Assembly (NCBI GenBank): GCA_024234395.1
Contig: JACKOH010000001.1
Span: forward strand, 124,001-188,000
DNA length: 64,000 bases
Direction of reading: 5' to 3'
From: Pseudomonadales bacterium
GTDB taxonomy: Bacteria; Pseudomonadota; Gammaproteobacteria; Pseudomonadales; Pseudohongiellaceae
A model generated the notes under the pieces. That model was given only the letters and a program-made list of their open reading frames with translations, was not told where the DNA came from and did not search any database. Position 1 is the stretch's first letter; every line of letters begins with the position of its first letter. The translations under genes were made by a program, and so were the position numbers. Shown one piece after another: positions 51,303-60,933 of this stretch.

Positions 51303-51908
51303 ATGAGCATCGAGTACTTTTCCTTCCTCCTCGCGTCACTGGTAATAATTGTGATACCTGGCCCTAATGTCCTGGTTATCGTGGCCGCCAGTCTGAGTCG
51401 GGGAAGGCGGAGCGGTTTGCAAACGGTGGCGGGTACCAGCCTGGCCATGCTGATACAACTGGTTGTGGCGGCGCTGGGCACCGGGCTGCTGGTGAACACC
51501 GTGGCTGCGGGGCTGATCTGGTTGAAATGGGCAGGTGTGAGTTACCTGCTATACCTGGGTATTACTAATCTGGCAAGCCGCACGGATACGGCCGCACAGG
51601 CTGTTTCACCGGGCCTGATTTTTGGGCGCGGTTTCTGGATATCCCTGACCAATCCTAAAACCATCCTGTTCTTTGCTGCGTTTCTGCCTCAGTTCGTTAC
51701 GCCGGAGAAGGGTTATATTGCGCAGATCGCAGTGCTTTCCCTGACTTTCTGGGTGTCGGCAGTGCTGCTGGATTCCAGTTACGCCCTGATCGCCGCAAGG
51801 CTGGGACAGCGTTTCCAGAATCTGACCCGCGGCAGCCTGGTGAAGCACTGCTCAGGTCTGGTCTACCTGGGTGCGGCGGCACTGCTGGCCGTATCAAGGC
51901 GCGCCTGA
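51303..51908 (+). CDS. LysE/RhtB family exporter
   Basis: 201 residues, six helices. PGPNVLVIVAASLSRGRRSGLQTVAGTSLA is the LysE signature near the N-terminus, and FWISLTNPKTILFFAAFLPQF the second. Probably exports an amino acid or a related small molecule. 32 bases after the symporter, so likely co-transcribed. Confidence 0.92.
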   Translation: MSIEYFSFLLASLVIIVIPGPNVLVIVAASLSRGRRSGLQTVAGTSLAMLIQLVVAALGTGLLVNTVAAGLIWLKWAGVSYLLYLGITNLASRTDTAAQAVSPGLIFGRGFWISLTNPKTILFFAAFLPQFVTPEKGYIAQIAVLSLTFWVSAVLLDSSYALIAARLGQRFQNLTRGSLVKHCSGLVYLGAAALLAVSRRA

Positions 51909-51912
51909 TCGG

Positions 51913-52401
51913 TCATTCCGAAGTCTGCGAACCCGGCTCCAGTTCCAGCCGTCCCCGCGCTGATTCACGCCGGCCCTGTGCCGGGCAGAGTTTGCCGGCC
52001 GCACCGAGACCGAATGCCGGCATGCCACTGTAAACCGCCTCGTAGTCGCCGTTCCTGACCAGATAGGTTTCATGCCAGATACCCACATCACCACGACTCC
52101 TGCCGACCCGGCGATTAAAATCCGACCAGGCGGGCAGGTGAGTGTGTGATGGATCGCGGGCATAATCCTCCAGAGCGGAAAAAGACTTCCAGTACTGCAC
52201 AATCACCGGACCCAGTGAGGAATGGCCCAGGCAGCCCAGTTCCGGGTTGGCATCCAGTTCCTTCAACATACGAGGCATGGCGCGGAACACAGGAAACCAT
52301 TTATGGATCTTCCAGGGTTTGTTAACCCGCATGCCGATCAGGAACAGGACGAAATCTCCGTCCATTTCAGCTGTCATTCGCTGTTGATAGATTTTTGTCA
52401 T
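51913..52401 (-). CDS. DUF4188 family protein
   Basis: 162 residues. GDFVLFLIGMRVNKPWKIHKWFPVF and GPVIVQYWKSFSALEDYARDPSHTHLPAW, then GDVGIWHETYLV, are typical of DUF4188, a dimeric alpha-beta-barrel-like (monooxygenase-related) fold. Cofactor and substrate unknown. Converges with the LysE gene, with only 4 bases between stops. Confidence 0.82.
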   Translation of the reverse strand: MTKIYQQRMTAEMDGDFVLFLIGMRVNKPWKIHKWFPVFRAMPRMLKELDANPELGCLGHSSLGPVIVQYWKSFSALEDYARDPSHTHLPAWSDFNRRVGRSRGDVGIWHETYLVRNGDYEAVYSGMPAFGLGAAGKLCPAQGRRESARGRLELEPGSQTSE

Positions 52402-52595
52402 AGTCTTGTTTTCCTGCCTGATCTCCGGCGCCTGAGTAAAATCGGTGCGGCAACTGTCAGTTGGAAAGTTGCCTAACTGCCTGTTAATGGGAAAGGCGAT
52501 ATACGCTCTGGCCGCATTGAGGACCGATCAATCCATCCCTGTAATCGTAACGTACCCGGAATCATGAATCGAGAACTGCTCTGACTTGTCGACTG

Positions 52596-53894
52596 ATGAA
52601 CCTGTTCCAGAAAAAAGCGTATGCCTTGCTGACCGGTGATGAAGATGCCCGGGTCTGTCGTGATATCCCGGACGCTGCCTGTAAGGAGCAGCCGCGCAAC
52701 TACCTTGTGCACCTGGCGGCCCTGGCACTGACCAAGTCCGGCGATAAGTTCATCGATCCCAAAATTACCCTCGCCTGGTTGACTGCGGCACTGGGAGCAC
52801 CTGCGGCCCTGTTGTCGCTGCTGGTGCCGATTCACAATGCCTTTTCGCTGCTCCCGCAACTGGTGGTAGCGGGCTACCTGCGCCGGGTGCCGGTGCGGAA
52901 GTGGTTGTGGTGCGGCGGCGCGATGGGTCAGGGACTAGCAGTAGTCGGCATTGCACTGGTTGCTGTCTACCTGACCGGCGACGTGGCGGGGTGGTCCATT
53001 ATCGGTTGTCTGCTGATATTCAGCCTGAGCCGGGGTGTGTGTTCCGTGGCTCACAAGGATGTACTGGGAAAAACAGTTTCAAAAACCCGTCGCGGCAGCG
53101 TCAGCGGTTACGCCGATGCCGCCGCGGGAATTGTCGCTATTGCTCTTGCCGGTTGGCTCATGACAGGCGGTGGACGCAACCTGAACGCGGTGGTAGGCAT
53201 ACTGTTGGTGGCTGCCGGTTGCTGGGTACTGGGGGCGCTTGTTTTCGGCCGCATGGCAGAGCAGGCGGGAGCCACCGAAGGCGGAGACAATGCCATTCGG
53301 GAGGCGCTGCAACAACTTTCCCTGCTTCGTACGGCAGGCAAATTTCGGCGCTTTGTGATCAGTCGGACCCTGCTGTTGGGGACCGCCCTGTTGCCTCCCT
53401 ACCTGGTGGTCCAGATTCCCTCTCTCGACACCGGGCAGACAGTGGGACTGGGTAAATTACTGCTGGCGGCCAGTATCGCCGGTTTCGTAAGTGCGCCGTT
53501 ATGGGGGAGATCTGCAGACCGCTCAAGTCGGAAAACCATGATCCTGGGCGCCACCCTCAGTGCCATGGCAGGGCTTTTCAGCGTTCTCATGGCGCGGCTG
53601 GGGACGGCCAGTGAATTGACTCTGACCCTGTCACTGTTCGTGATTTATGTAGGACATGCCGGAGTCAGGCTGGGCCGCAAGACACACCTGGTCGATATGG
53701 CCAGCAGCGGTAACCGGGCTTCCTACGTAGCCGTATCCAATACGGTAATCGGCGTGGCACTGCTGGTTCTGGCGGCTATCGGTGCATTGGTGGATAATCT
53801 GTTCGCAAATGGAGGGCTGCTGTTTTTTTCCGCCATGGCCCTGGGTGGCGCACTCACGTCGACAAGGTTGCAGGAGGAGCAGCAACGACCCTGA
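52596..53894 (+). CDS. MFS transporter
   Basis: 432 residues, about 12 helices. An N-terminal cytosolic stretch of about 60 residues with three Cys-containing segments (ARVCRDIPDAACKEQP) precedes helix 1 and is unusual for MFS. Family loop SAPLWGRSADRSSRKTMILG at the middle. Substrate unknown. Upstream of and close to the GNAT gene. Confidence 0.85.
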   Translation: MNLFQKKAYALLTGDEDARVCRDIPDAACKEQPRNYLVHLAALALTKSGDKFIDPKITLAWLTAALGAPAALLSLLVPIHNAFSLLPQLVVAGYLRRVPVRKWLWCGGAMGQGLAVVGIALVAVYLTGDVAGWSIIGCLLIFSLSRGVCSVAHKDVLGKTVSKTRRGSVSGYADAAAGIVAIALAGWLMTGGGRNLNAVVGILLVAAGCWVLGALVFGRMAEQAGATEGGDNAIREALQQLSLLRTAGKFRRFVISRTLLLGTALLPPYLVVQIPSLDTGQTVGLGKLLLAASIAGFVSAPLWGRSADRSSRKTMILGATLSAMAGLFSVLMARLGTASELTLTLSLFVIYVGHAGVRLGRKTHLVDMASSGNRASYVAVSNTVIGVALLVLAAIGALVDNLFANGGLLFFSAMALGGALTSTRLQEEQQRP

Positions 53895-53928
53895 GTCTTA
53901 CCCGGTCCATTCTCCATGGATTACAGCC

Positions 53929-54402
53929 ATGAAACTTGAGTTCGAAAACCTTGCTGACCGGCCACGTGATATCCCCAGAGTGGTAGCCTGGTGGCACACC
54001 GTGTGGGGTGAGCGCATGGGTGAAATCGAGGTGTTCACCGACAAACTGCTGGCGACGCTCGGTGGGGAACAACTGCCACTGACTCTCGTCGCCGTGGCCA
54101 ATGGTGAACCGGTGGGAACCGCAGCACTGAAGGATCACGAGATGCTGGATGTTTTTCCCGGTTATCAATACTGGATGGGAAGTGTCTATGTGCGGCCGGA
54201 GTGGCGTGAGCGGGGCGTAGCTTCGCAGCTGGCCGGCCACATAATCGAGTTGGCAGGGACCAGGGGGCTGCCGCATCTGTACCTGCAGACTGTCCATCCG
54301 CAGGGCGGTCTGTATGCCAGACTGGGCTGGGAGCCGGTCGAGCGGCTGCTTTACCGGGGAGATGAAACGCTGGTAATGAAGAAGTCAATGACTGAAAACT
54401 GA
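53929..54402 (+). CDS. GNAT N-acetyltransferase
   Basis: 157 residues from MKLEFENLADRP. Acetyl-CoA-binding motif VRPEWRERGVASQLAGHI (R/Q-x-x-G-x-A/G type), preceded by the beta strand GSVYV, and C-terminal LYARLGWEPVERLLYRGDETLVM. The acceptor is unknown; antibiotic or peptide acetylation cannot be told apart. Confidence 0.9.
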   Translation: MKLEFENLADRPRDIPRVVAWWHTVWGERMGEIEVFTDKLLATLGGEQLPLTLVAVANGEPVGTAALKDHEMLDVFPGYQYWMGSVYVRPEWRERGVASQLAGHIIELAGTRGLPHLYLQTVHPQGGLYARLGWEPVERLLYRGDETLVMKKSMTEN

Positions 54403-54473
54403 TCAAGCCGGGCACAGGCGATCGATTGAAAAGCCTGCCCGAAAGTCTGTCCCTGTAATTAAAGCCGGATCTA

Positions 54474-56039
54474 TCAGCGTTGCAGCTCTCCGTTCGCCTG
54501 AATCAGGAAGGGGCCAGGTGTCCGGTAACTCCTTTCGAGCAGGTCGCTGAATTGTTCCGCGGTTTCGGCAACCGCCCCAGGCACGCCCATACTGCCTGCC
54601 AGCGCCACCCAGTTGATTGAGGGATTGGAAATGTCGAACAGGCTGGCGGCGATGGATCCCGCCTGCTCGACGCCCAGCCGGGCATACTCCACGTTTAATA
54701 TGTTGTAAGAGTTATTGGCGAAAATGACGGTGGTTACATCAAGGCTTTCCCGAGCCTGGGTCCACAGGCACTGAATCGTGTACGCCGCGCCACCGTCACC
54801 CAGTAATGCCACGACGCGCCGCTCCGGGCAGGCCAGGGCAGCGCCGGTGGCAGCCGGACCGCCCTGACCAATGGATCCGCCGGTCAGGCTGAGCCAGCTG
54901 TGCGGTGCCGTGTTCTGACAAAAAGGATAGGCGGCGTTTCCGCCCCCGGAATCGGTGCAGACAATAAGCCCTTCCGGCATGGTCGCGGCGAATGCCTGGA
55001 TAATGCTGCGATTGGACAACTCGCCGCTGGGCCGGGGAATTTCCTGCCGCTCAAAGCGGGTTACCTTGGCGTCAGCGGCACCCAGTCTTTCAGCCAGTCG
55101 CTGCAGGGCGTCGATGGCGTCTTCCTCCACCCGCGAGAGTCGATGAACCTGGCAGCCGGGCGGGATCAGCTGGCTGGGAATCCCCTGGTAGGCGAAGAAA
55201 CTTGCCGGAACCTGGCCGTTAACCAGGATCAGGTTGTCAGTGCCTTCCAGTGTTTTCAGGATCTGTTCGGGAAAGTAGGGCAGGCGCTCCACGGCCACCC
55301 GTCCCGGTCCACCGTCGATCCGGGCCGGAAAGGTACCGGTGAGGATTCGACAACCGCAGCGGGCGGCAATCCTGCTGGCTGCCTCCAGGGCAGCCGGTTC
55401 CAGGGCGTGATGCTCCAGCAGCAACGCGGACTTGCCGCCACCAGACACGACTTTCGCGATTTCGACAACGGCGCTTTCGTCTACCTTGGCCCGGGTTGGC
55501 AGGCTGTTGGGTCTGACCGGTCCCCGTGCCTCGCCCCAGGCAGCATCGGCACCCATGATCAGGGTAGCTATCTGGCCCTGGGAATCGGGAGTCTGACGCA
55601 GGGTGGCGGTAAACGCATCGGCCCCATCCCTGGCCAGCGTATCCGCAGTGCTGTTGGATTTACTCCAACTGGAAAAATTGCCGGTCAGGGTATCGATATT
55701 CGAAGTGAGCGGGGCGTCGTAACCGATATGATAGTGGGGGTGATTGCCGACGATATTGATGATCGGTGATCTTGCCTTGCGCGCGTTGTGCAGGTTGGCG
55801 ATGCCATTGGCCAGGCCTGGGCCCAGGTGTAACAGGGTGGCTGCCGGTTTGCCGGCCATGCGGCCATAACCGTCGGCGGCGCCGGTGCAGACACCCTCGA
55901 ACAGTGCCAGTACCGAGCGGAGTCGGGGAACTGAATCCAGTCCCTGGACCAGGTGCATTTCCGAGGTGCCGGGGTTGGCGATACAGAGTTCGACGCCGCA
56001 GTCGGCGAGGGTGGCAATGAGCGAGTGGGCGCCATTCAT
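54474..56039 (-). CDS. Thiamine-diphosphate enzyme (acetolactate-synthase-like)
   Basis: 521 residues with the three ThDP-enzyme domains. The catalytic Glu lies in ALFEGVCTGAADGYGRMAGKPA (about 50), and the C-terminal GDGGAAYTIQCLW... AANNSY-type motif (GDG to NNSYNIL) binds Mg-ThDP. The close set of relatives is the short acetolactate synthase or benzoylformate-decarboxylase-like group. The exact 2-oxoacid is unknown. Followed on the same strand by nothing related; the upstream neighbour is an aldo-keto reductase, 62 bases away. Confidence 0.88.
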   Translation of the reverse strand: MNGAHSLIATLADCGVELCIANPGTSEMHLVQGLDSVPRLRSVLALFEGVCTGAADGYGRMAGKPAATLLHLGPGLANGIANLHNARKARSPIINIVGNHPHYHIGYDAPLTSNIDTLTGNFSSWSKSNSTADTLARDGADAFTATLRQTPDSQGQIATLIMGADAAWGEARGPVRPNSLPTRAKVDESAVVEIAKVVSGGGKSALLLEHHALEPAALEAASRIAARCGCRILTGTFPARIDGGPGRVAVERLPYFPEQILKTLEGTDNLILVNGQVPASFFAYQGIPSQLIPPGCQVHRLSRVEEDAIDALQRLAERLGAADAKVTRFERQEIPRPSGELSNRSIIQAFAATMPEGLIVCTDSGGGNAAYPFCQNTAPHSWLSLTGGSIGQGGPAATGAALACPERRVVALLGDGGAAYTIQCLWTQARESLDVTTVIFANNSYNILNVEYARLGVEQAGSIAASLFDISNPSINWVALAGSMGVPGAVAETAEQFSDLLERSYRTPGPFLIQANGELQR

Positions 56040-56101
56040 GGTGGTTAGTTCCTTAGTCTTTCCCGCAGTGCGGTGTACAAGGTGCCGGGGTTGATCGGCT
56101 G

Positions 56102-57082
56102 TTACTGGTCCGGGTCCAGGGAAATCATGTGGGAACGGGCATACCGGTCTCCCAGTACGCGACCGTTGCTGAACAGGTCACCGGCCGCCTGCAGATCAGC
56201 GGGTTCGATTTCCAGTTCTGCGGCGGCGGCATTCTCCGCCACGAACTTTACGTGCTTGGTGCCCGGAATAGGAACAAAATCGGGGTCCCGGGCAAGCACC
56301 CAGGCCAGGGCAAGCTGGGCGCTGGTGCAATCGTTGCGCCGCGCAATTTCCGCCAGCTGATCCACCAGGGCGAGGTTGTGAGAAAAATTGTCAGCGCTGA
56401 ACCGGGGCATGGTCTGACGCATGTCATTCTCTTCCAGCGCGCTCATGTCGCGGATAGCGCCGGTCAGAAAAGCCCGGCCCAGAGGGCTGAAGGGAACGAA
56501 ACCGATTCCCAGTTCCCGGCAGGTGTCGAATACCTTGTATTCCGGATCGCGGGTCCACAGCGAGTATTCCGATTGCACGGCACAGATCGGATGTTCCCGA
56601 TGGGCGCGCCGGATAGTCTCCGAAGAGCACTCGGACAGCCCGATATAACGGATTTTACCGGCGCGCACGAAGTCAGCCAGGGCACCGACACTTTCCTCGA
56701 TGGGGACATTGAAGTCGCGTCGATGCAGATAATACAGATCGATCACCTCGGTGTTCAGGCGCTGCAGGCTTTCCTCGCAGGTTTTTTTGACGCTGGCAGG
56801 GCTGCAGTCCACAACCCGTTTGCCATCCCGTGCAGAGATGCCGCATTTACTCGCCAGCACAAATTCGTGGCGGCGTCCGCCCAACACGTTGCCGATCAAT
56901 TCCTCATTGTGTCCCAGGCCATAGAGACTTGCCGTATCGAGAAAGGTGTAACCCAGGTCGAGCGCGCTATGCAGGGCCCGCTCCGATTCGGCGCGATCCG
57001 CCTGGCCATAGGATTGGGACATGCTCATGCAGCCGAGTCCCAGGGCGGATACCTGCAACGGTCCGAGTTGTCTTTTCTGCAT
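56102..57082 (-). CDS. Aldo-keto reductase
   Basis: 326 residues, (beta/alpha)8 barrel. Catalytic tetrad visible: Asp in FLDTASLYG with Tyr, Lys in LASKCGI and His in YYLHRRD; NADPH motif IPGTKHVKFVAENAAA near the C-terminus. Resembles the YajO/IolS group. May act with the downstream ThDP enzyme on a carbonyl product (inference). Confidence 0.92.
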   Translation of the reverse strand: MQKRQLGPLQVSALGLGCMSMSQSYGQADRAESERALHSALDLGYTFLDTASLYGLGHNEELIGNVLGGRRHEFVLASKCGISARDGKRVVDCSPASVKKTCEESLQRLNTEVIDLYYLHRRDFNVPIEESVGALADFVRAGKIRYIGLSECSSETIRRAHREHPICAVQSEYSLWTRDPEYKVFDTCRELGIGFVPFSPLGRAFLTGAIRDMSALEENDMRQTMPRFSADNFSHNLALVDQLAEIARRNDCTSAQLALAWVLARDPDFVPIPGTKHVKFVAENAAAAELEIEPADLQAAGDLFSNGRVLGDRYARSHMISLDPDQ

Positions 57083-57179
57083 GGACGGTACCTGGTTTCG
57101 GTGGGAGAAACCTGCTCAGTCTAACACGGATAGTCACGGGTTCCGTTCATACTCTGTTCAGCCATTGCCCGCTAATCTG

Positions 57180-57355
57180 CAAAGCGTAACGGAAGCCAGG
57201 TGTCATCAGCGTCCGCTCCTGCTCTTCAGCGGACCGATAGGAAACATCCCGCTGCCTGCACCTCATCCTGTCAGGCAGGCAGCAACCCACAGGCACCGAC
57301 TGGCATCCCGTAACTCCCCGTCAGGCTATGGCGGATAGCCGACGGGGATTTTTTT
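57180..57355 (+). ncRNA. Candidate structured small RNA or leader
   Basis: Three hairpins in a row on the plus strand: GTCCGCT / AGCGGAC (57211-57234), GCTGCCTG / CAGGCAGC (57251-57283) and the terminator CCCCGTC-GGCTAT / ATAGCC-GACGGGG with T7 (57316-57355). No protein gene on the plus strand ends upstream, so the terminator probably closes an independent small transcript. I recognise no known RNA family. Confidence 0.45.
57316..57355 (+). terminator. Strong intrinsic terminator
   Basis: A 13 bp stem with one bulge on each side, loop GGCGG, followed by seven T. Confidence 0.85.
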
Positions 57356-57509
57356 GTCCGCGTAAAACTCAGTTTCCAATGCCCCACCGCGTTTTTGCAG
57401 ACCGCTCACCGCTTGCTCGAGATCGAATCTCTGCTACCATTGCACACTTGTCCCGACAGGGCAGAATCCAGCATTCAGGTTTACAAGTCAGTCCGACAGC
57501 TGGCAGGTT

Positions 57510-58943
57510 ATGTGGCACGGGTTACCAGTAAAAACAACACAACAGGAATCACTCGGCCGTCGACCCCGCACCGCTGAATGCTCCCCCGTCGACCGACCCG
57601 CAATAGTCAGGTCGGCAGTGCTTATTCTCAGTCTGTTACTGTTGTGCGTTGGCCTTACCCGAAGTTTCGCTCTGGAAGCAGTGGAAGGCGTTCCGGATTC
57701 CGCCCTGCCTGCTGATTTCAGCCGTGTCCACTTCTACCTGATTACCGTCGATGTCAGCGACAATGTCTGGGACAACTTCGGACACACTGCACTGCGAGTC
57801 GTGAACGAGACTGACAATACCGACACGGTATACAACTGGGGACTGTTCGATACCAGCGGCGGGATCGTGCAGTTCTCATTCAATTTTTTCCGCGGCATCA
57901 TGAATTACCAGCTGGGTACCGGCAGCCCCGGTGGCGAATTCGGGCTCTACCGGCAGCAACAGCGCACGGTGTGGCAGGACACCATCAACCTGAGTAATCG
58001 GGAAAAGGAAATTCTTTACCGACGCCTGCTCTGGAATATCAGGCCCGAGAATATTGTTTATCCGTACCAGTACTTCTTTGATAACTGTACTACCCGGGTC
58101 AGGGACTACCTGGATGAAGCGCTGATGGGCAAAATTCACGCGGCGACGGAAGCTGTAACCGACAACACCTTCCGCGACCTGGTGAAGGTGCATTACCGAT
58201 CGACTCCGTTGATTGAGTTTTCGCTGGATCTGATGATGAGCGCCAATATCGACCGACCGGTTTCGCAATGGGAGGAAATGTTTCTGCCTCTCAGTCTGCG
58301 CGCGCGTCTGATGGGCCTGATGTCGGATGTGGCTATCGCTGGAGAGCGACAGCCACTGCTGTCAGACCCGACGGTTATCATGGAGTTTTCCCGTCCCCCG
58401 GAGAGGTCCAATCCCTACTACCTGGCCGGCACATTCCTGCTGGCGCCGGCGCTGTTTCTGCTGCTGTTGCTGCGCAAGGTTTCAATGTCCTATTTTGCCA
58501 CGCATTCGCGCATCACCCTGAAGGCTCCGGGATTCAGTTTCCGGTTGCTGGGAGTTGTGGGTCTGGTGACCTCCCTGTTCAGCGGCATCTATGGCTGCCT
58601 GATGCTGGGAGGCTGGTTTTTCTCGGGCCATGTGGATCTGTACAGCAATGTGAACCTGTTGCTTTGCTGGCCCACTGATCTGCTCGGCATCCTCGTCGCC
58701 GGCCGTTGGCTGCTGCTGGCAAGCCCCTGGCCATTGACCCATAACAGCGCGCCGTTTATCAATTACTATATGCTGGCGCGCCTGTTTTCGGTGGTGGCCT
58801 ATGCAGTAATTGCCGGATTCCAGTTGACAGCCCAGTCGGTGTTTCCATTCCTGGTGACGGTTACGCCCGGTCTGTTTCTGCTGATTCTGCTGATCTGGAT
58901 CGTCGGATTTGAGCCTGCCAAATCCAAGAACCTGCTGCTGTAA
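57510..58943 (+). CDS. DUF4105 (Lnb-type) membrane protein
   Basis: 477 residues at most; the true start may be further in, since the hydrophobic signal or anchor is AIVRSAVLILSLLLLCVGLTRSFA (about 31-53). The periplasmic DUF4105 domain has DNVWDNFGHTALRVVN (catalytic-type His) and FFDNCTTRVRDYLDEAL (Asn-Cys), the conserved pair of this papain-like fold. C-terminal about five helices (about 305-470). Probably an envelope lipoprotein or lipid-acting enzyme; the reaction in this organism is unproven. Confidence 0.82.
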   Translation: MWHGLPVKTTQQESLGRRPRTAECSPVDRPAIVRSAVLILSLLLLCVGLTRSFALEAVEGVPDSALPADFSRVHFYLITVDVSDNVWDNFGHTALRVVNETDNTDTVYNWGLFDTSGGIVQFSFNFFRGIMNYQLGTGSPGGEFGLYRQQQRTVWQDTINLSNREKEILYRRLLWNIRPENIVYPYQYFFDNCTTRVRDYLDEALMGKIHAATEAVTDNTFRDLVKVHYRSTPLIEFSLDLMMSANIDRPVSQWEEMFLPLSLRARLMGLMSDVAIAGERQPLLSDPTVIMEFSRPPERSNPYYLAGTFLLAPALFLLLLLRKVSMSYFATHSRITLKAPGFSFRLLGVVGLVTSLFSGIYGCLMLGGWFFSGHVDLYSNVNLLLCWPTDLLGILVAGRWLLLASPWPLTHNSAPFINYYMLARLFSVVAYAVIAGFQLTAQSVFPFLVTVTPGLFLLILLIWIVGFEPAKSKNLLL

Positions 58944-59041
58944 GAGTCGAATACGCCGTTCCGGTCGGAGTCGGATATCGGGAATCATCCCGCTGAGAGT
59001 TGGCGGGCAGCTGGGAATTTTTCAACAGGCTGCTAGCCAAT

Positions 59042-59074
59042 AAAAAAGCCCCGGACTCCTGGGAGCCGGGGCTT
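59042..59074 (-). terminator. Intrinsic terminator after pal-like gene
   Basis: AAGCCCCGG / CCGGGGCTT stem; on the minus strand followed by a T6 run. A TTTTTCAACAGGCTG string just upstream (59017-59031) equals the end of the MITE-like repeats at 17.5 kb. Confidence 0.85.
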
Positions 59075-59094
59075 CGGCGAGAGCTGAGAACTGG

Positions 59095-59640
59095 TCAGCG
59101 GGTGACCAGTTCCACGCGACGGTTGCGCTGATAGGCGGCTTCGCTCGAACCGGTATCGGCGGGCCGCTCTTCACCGTAGCTGACGACCTCGATCTGGGAT
59201 CGGGCAGCGCCATTGACGATCAGGAAATTCATGATGCTCTGGGCGCGACGCTCACCAAGGGCCAGGTTGTACTCCCTGGTTCCGCGTTCATCGGCGTGTC
59301 CTTCGAGGCGGACCCGTTTGTTGGGATTGGCCGACAGATCACGGGCATGATAGGTGAGAACATCACGGTCCGCGGGTCGGAATTCTGCAATATCGAAATC
59401 AAAATAGAAAACCGTTGTCTGCAGTGCGGCACGCTCGATCTGCGCCTGCTGTTCGGCAGCACGACGTTCCGCTTCACTCTGCAGTTGTTGGGCGCGCTGG
59501 GTGGCAGTGTCGATGCCGGACAGGCCGGTATCGGACTCCCCACCTGCCTGTTCTTCCATATCACCGCTTGAGCTACAGGCAACCATGCCGGTCAGGGCAA
59601 TCAGAACTAACAGGTTCCGGACATACTGGGTAATTTTCAT
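59095..59640 (-). CDS. Pal/OmpA-type peptidoglycan-associated lipoprotein
   Basis: 181 residues. Lipobox LTGMVAC (Cys22), an Ala/Gln-rich coiled linker (about 45-75), then the OmpA-like domain: FYFDFDIAEFRPADRDVL, LEGHADERGTREYNLALGERRA and SYGEERP. The Asp and Arg that bind diaminopimelate are in the DERG and GERRA positions. Usual pal sits in a tol-pal cluster with tolB and cpoB; here none is adjacent, so this may be a second or displaced Pal. Confidence 0.9.
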   Translation of the reverse strand: MKITQYVRNLLVLIALTGMVACSSSGDMEEQAGGESDTGLSGIDTATQRAQQLQSEAERRAAEQQAQIERAALQTTVFYFDFDIAEFRPADRDVLTYHARDLSANPNKRVRLEGHADERGTREYNLALGERRAQSIMNFLIVNGAARSQIEVVSYGEERPADTGSSEAAYQRNRRVELVTR

Positions 59641-59808
59641 TTTGTCTCCTGAGTTGGATGTTCCTACTGTGTGTCCTGACGCAACCCGGCGATCGGGTCG
59701 TCAGGTGCGCGCAACATACAGTAATTGACGACTCAGTACTATTGATCGGCGCATAAATCATTTTTTTGACATTTTTCTCGTCGGAGCGCCCCCGGCGCCC
59801 CGACAGTG

Positions 59809-60243
59809 TCAGGATTCGAGCGCGAACCGGTGCAGCAGCATACCGCCGATCATGGCGGCAAAAAACAGCCAGACCGAACCGTTCAGAGTCACCAGCGAAG
59901 TCAATGCCGGACCCGGACACAGGCCGGCCAGACCCCAGCCGATGCCGAACAACATGGCGCCACTCAACAAACGTTTATCCACATCCTTACTGGTAGGCAG
60001 GAAAAACCGGCTTTCCAGCAGGGGTCGGTCACGCTTGAGTACCAGCCGGAAAGCCGGCAGAGTGATGGCTAGACCGCCGGCCATCACCAGTGCCAGGCTG
60101 GGATCCCAGTTCCCGGCCAGATCGAGAAAGCCGATTACCTTGGCTGGATTTACCATGGCAGAGACCGCCAGGCCCAGACCGAACAACAGCCCGGAAACAA
60201 AGACGGAAATCAGCGCGAGAGGTTGGTTCGGCCGTTCATTCAT
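59809..60243 (-). CDS. YeeE/YedE-type transporter, second half (DUF6691-like)
   Basis: 144 residues from MNERPNQPLALIS (ATG 60241-60243), four helices. VSGLLFGLGLAVSAMVNPAKVIGFLDLAG and LLSGAMLFGIGWGLAGLCPGPAL are the mirror-image counterparts of the TsuA/YeeE halves; the Cys in GLCPGP is a likely transport residue. Its start overlaps the end of the partner gene by 4 bases, so translation is coupled. Probably imports a reduced sulfur compound such as thiosulfate. Confidence 0.88.
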   Translation of the reverse strand: MNERPNQPLALISVFVSGLLFGLGLAVSAMVNPAKVIGFLDLAGNWDPSLALVMAGGLAITLPAFRLVLKRDRPLLESRFFLPTSKDVDKRLLSGAMLFGIGWGLAGLCPGPALTSLVTLNGSVWLFFAAMIGGMLLHRFALES

Positions 60244-60671
60244 GATCCAGCTCCCAGTACGTGGCGGACCAGAAATACGGTGATTACCGCCGTAATCATG
60301 AACATCAGGGTTGCGGCAAAGGAACGCTTGGAAACCCGGGCAATACCGCAGATACCATGACCGCTGGTACAACCGCTTCCAAGACGGGTGCCGAAGCCGA
60401 CCAGCAACCCGGCGACGATGCTCAGCAGAGGGGATGCCTGAGGGGCAAGTTCGATAGGTGCTCCGCGCACCAGCATAAAAAGCAGGGCCCCGCTGAACAG
60501 CCCCAGGATGAAAAGGATGCGCCACAGGGCATCGGTTTTAACCGGGAACAGTACGCCTCCCAGGATACCGCTGATGCCGGTGATACGGCCGTTGATCCAC
60601 AGCATCAGGGTGGCGGCGATACCGATCAGCGCGCCTCCCAGCAGGGCGCTGAGTGGGGTGAAGTTTTCCAT
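60240..60671 (-). CDS. YeeE/YedE-type transporter, first half
   Basis: 143 residues. ATLMLWINGRITGISGILGG and the hallmark GFGTRLGSGCTSGHGICGIARVSKRS, whose Cys residues pass thiosulfate by hydrogen bonding in YeeE. It forms one complete transporter with the downstream half. Preceded by about 190 bases of non-coding sequence. Confidence 0.9.
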   Translation of the reverse strand: MENFTPLSALLGGALIGIAATLMLWINGRITGISGILGGVLFPVKTDALWRILFILGLFSGALLFMLVRGAPIELAPQASPLLSIVAGLLVGFGTRLGSGCTSGHGICGIARVSKRSFAATLMFMITAVITVFLVRHVLGAGS

Positions 60672-60933
60672 ATGGGTCAGTACCTGTGTGGCGATTTATA
60701 GCGGCGATTTTAGCAGTTTGTCGGTCAGCGGCGAGAACAATTGTTTGAGGTTGGACAAACCGGGGTGCCGGGAAAACTGTATGCTGGCCTGGTACAAGAG
60801 CAGTGGCGGCGGGACGGTACCGGTTAAGGTTACATCTCGTTACAATCCAGATTGCCGGAGAATTCCTTAATTTGTGGTATAAGGCCATCTTCAAATGCAC
60901 CCTCGTTTATCAAAACCGGAGGAAGTAAACAAA

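Larger units (their letters stand above)
57083..57509. other. Intergenic region with structured RNA candidate
   Basis: No gene; holds the structure described at 57180-57355. A gap from 57356 to about 57510 leads to the DUF4105 gene. Confidence 0.5.
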
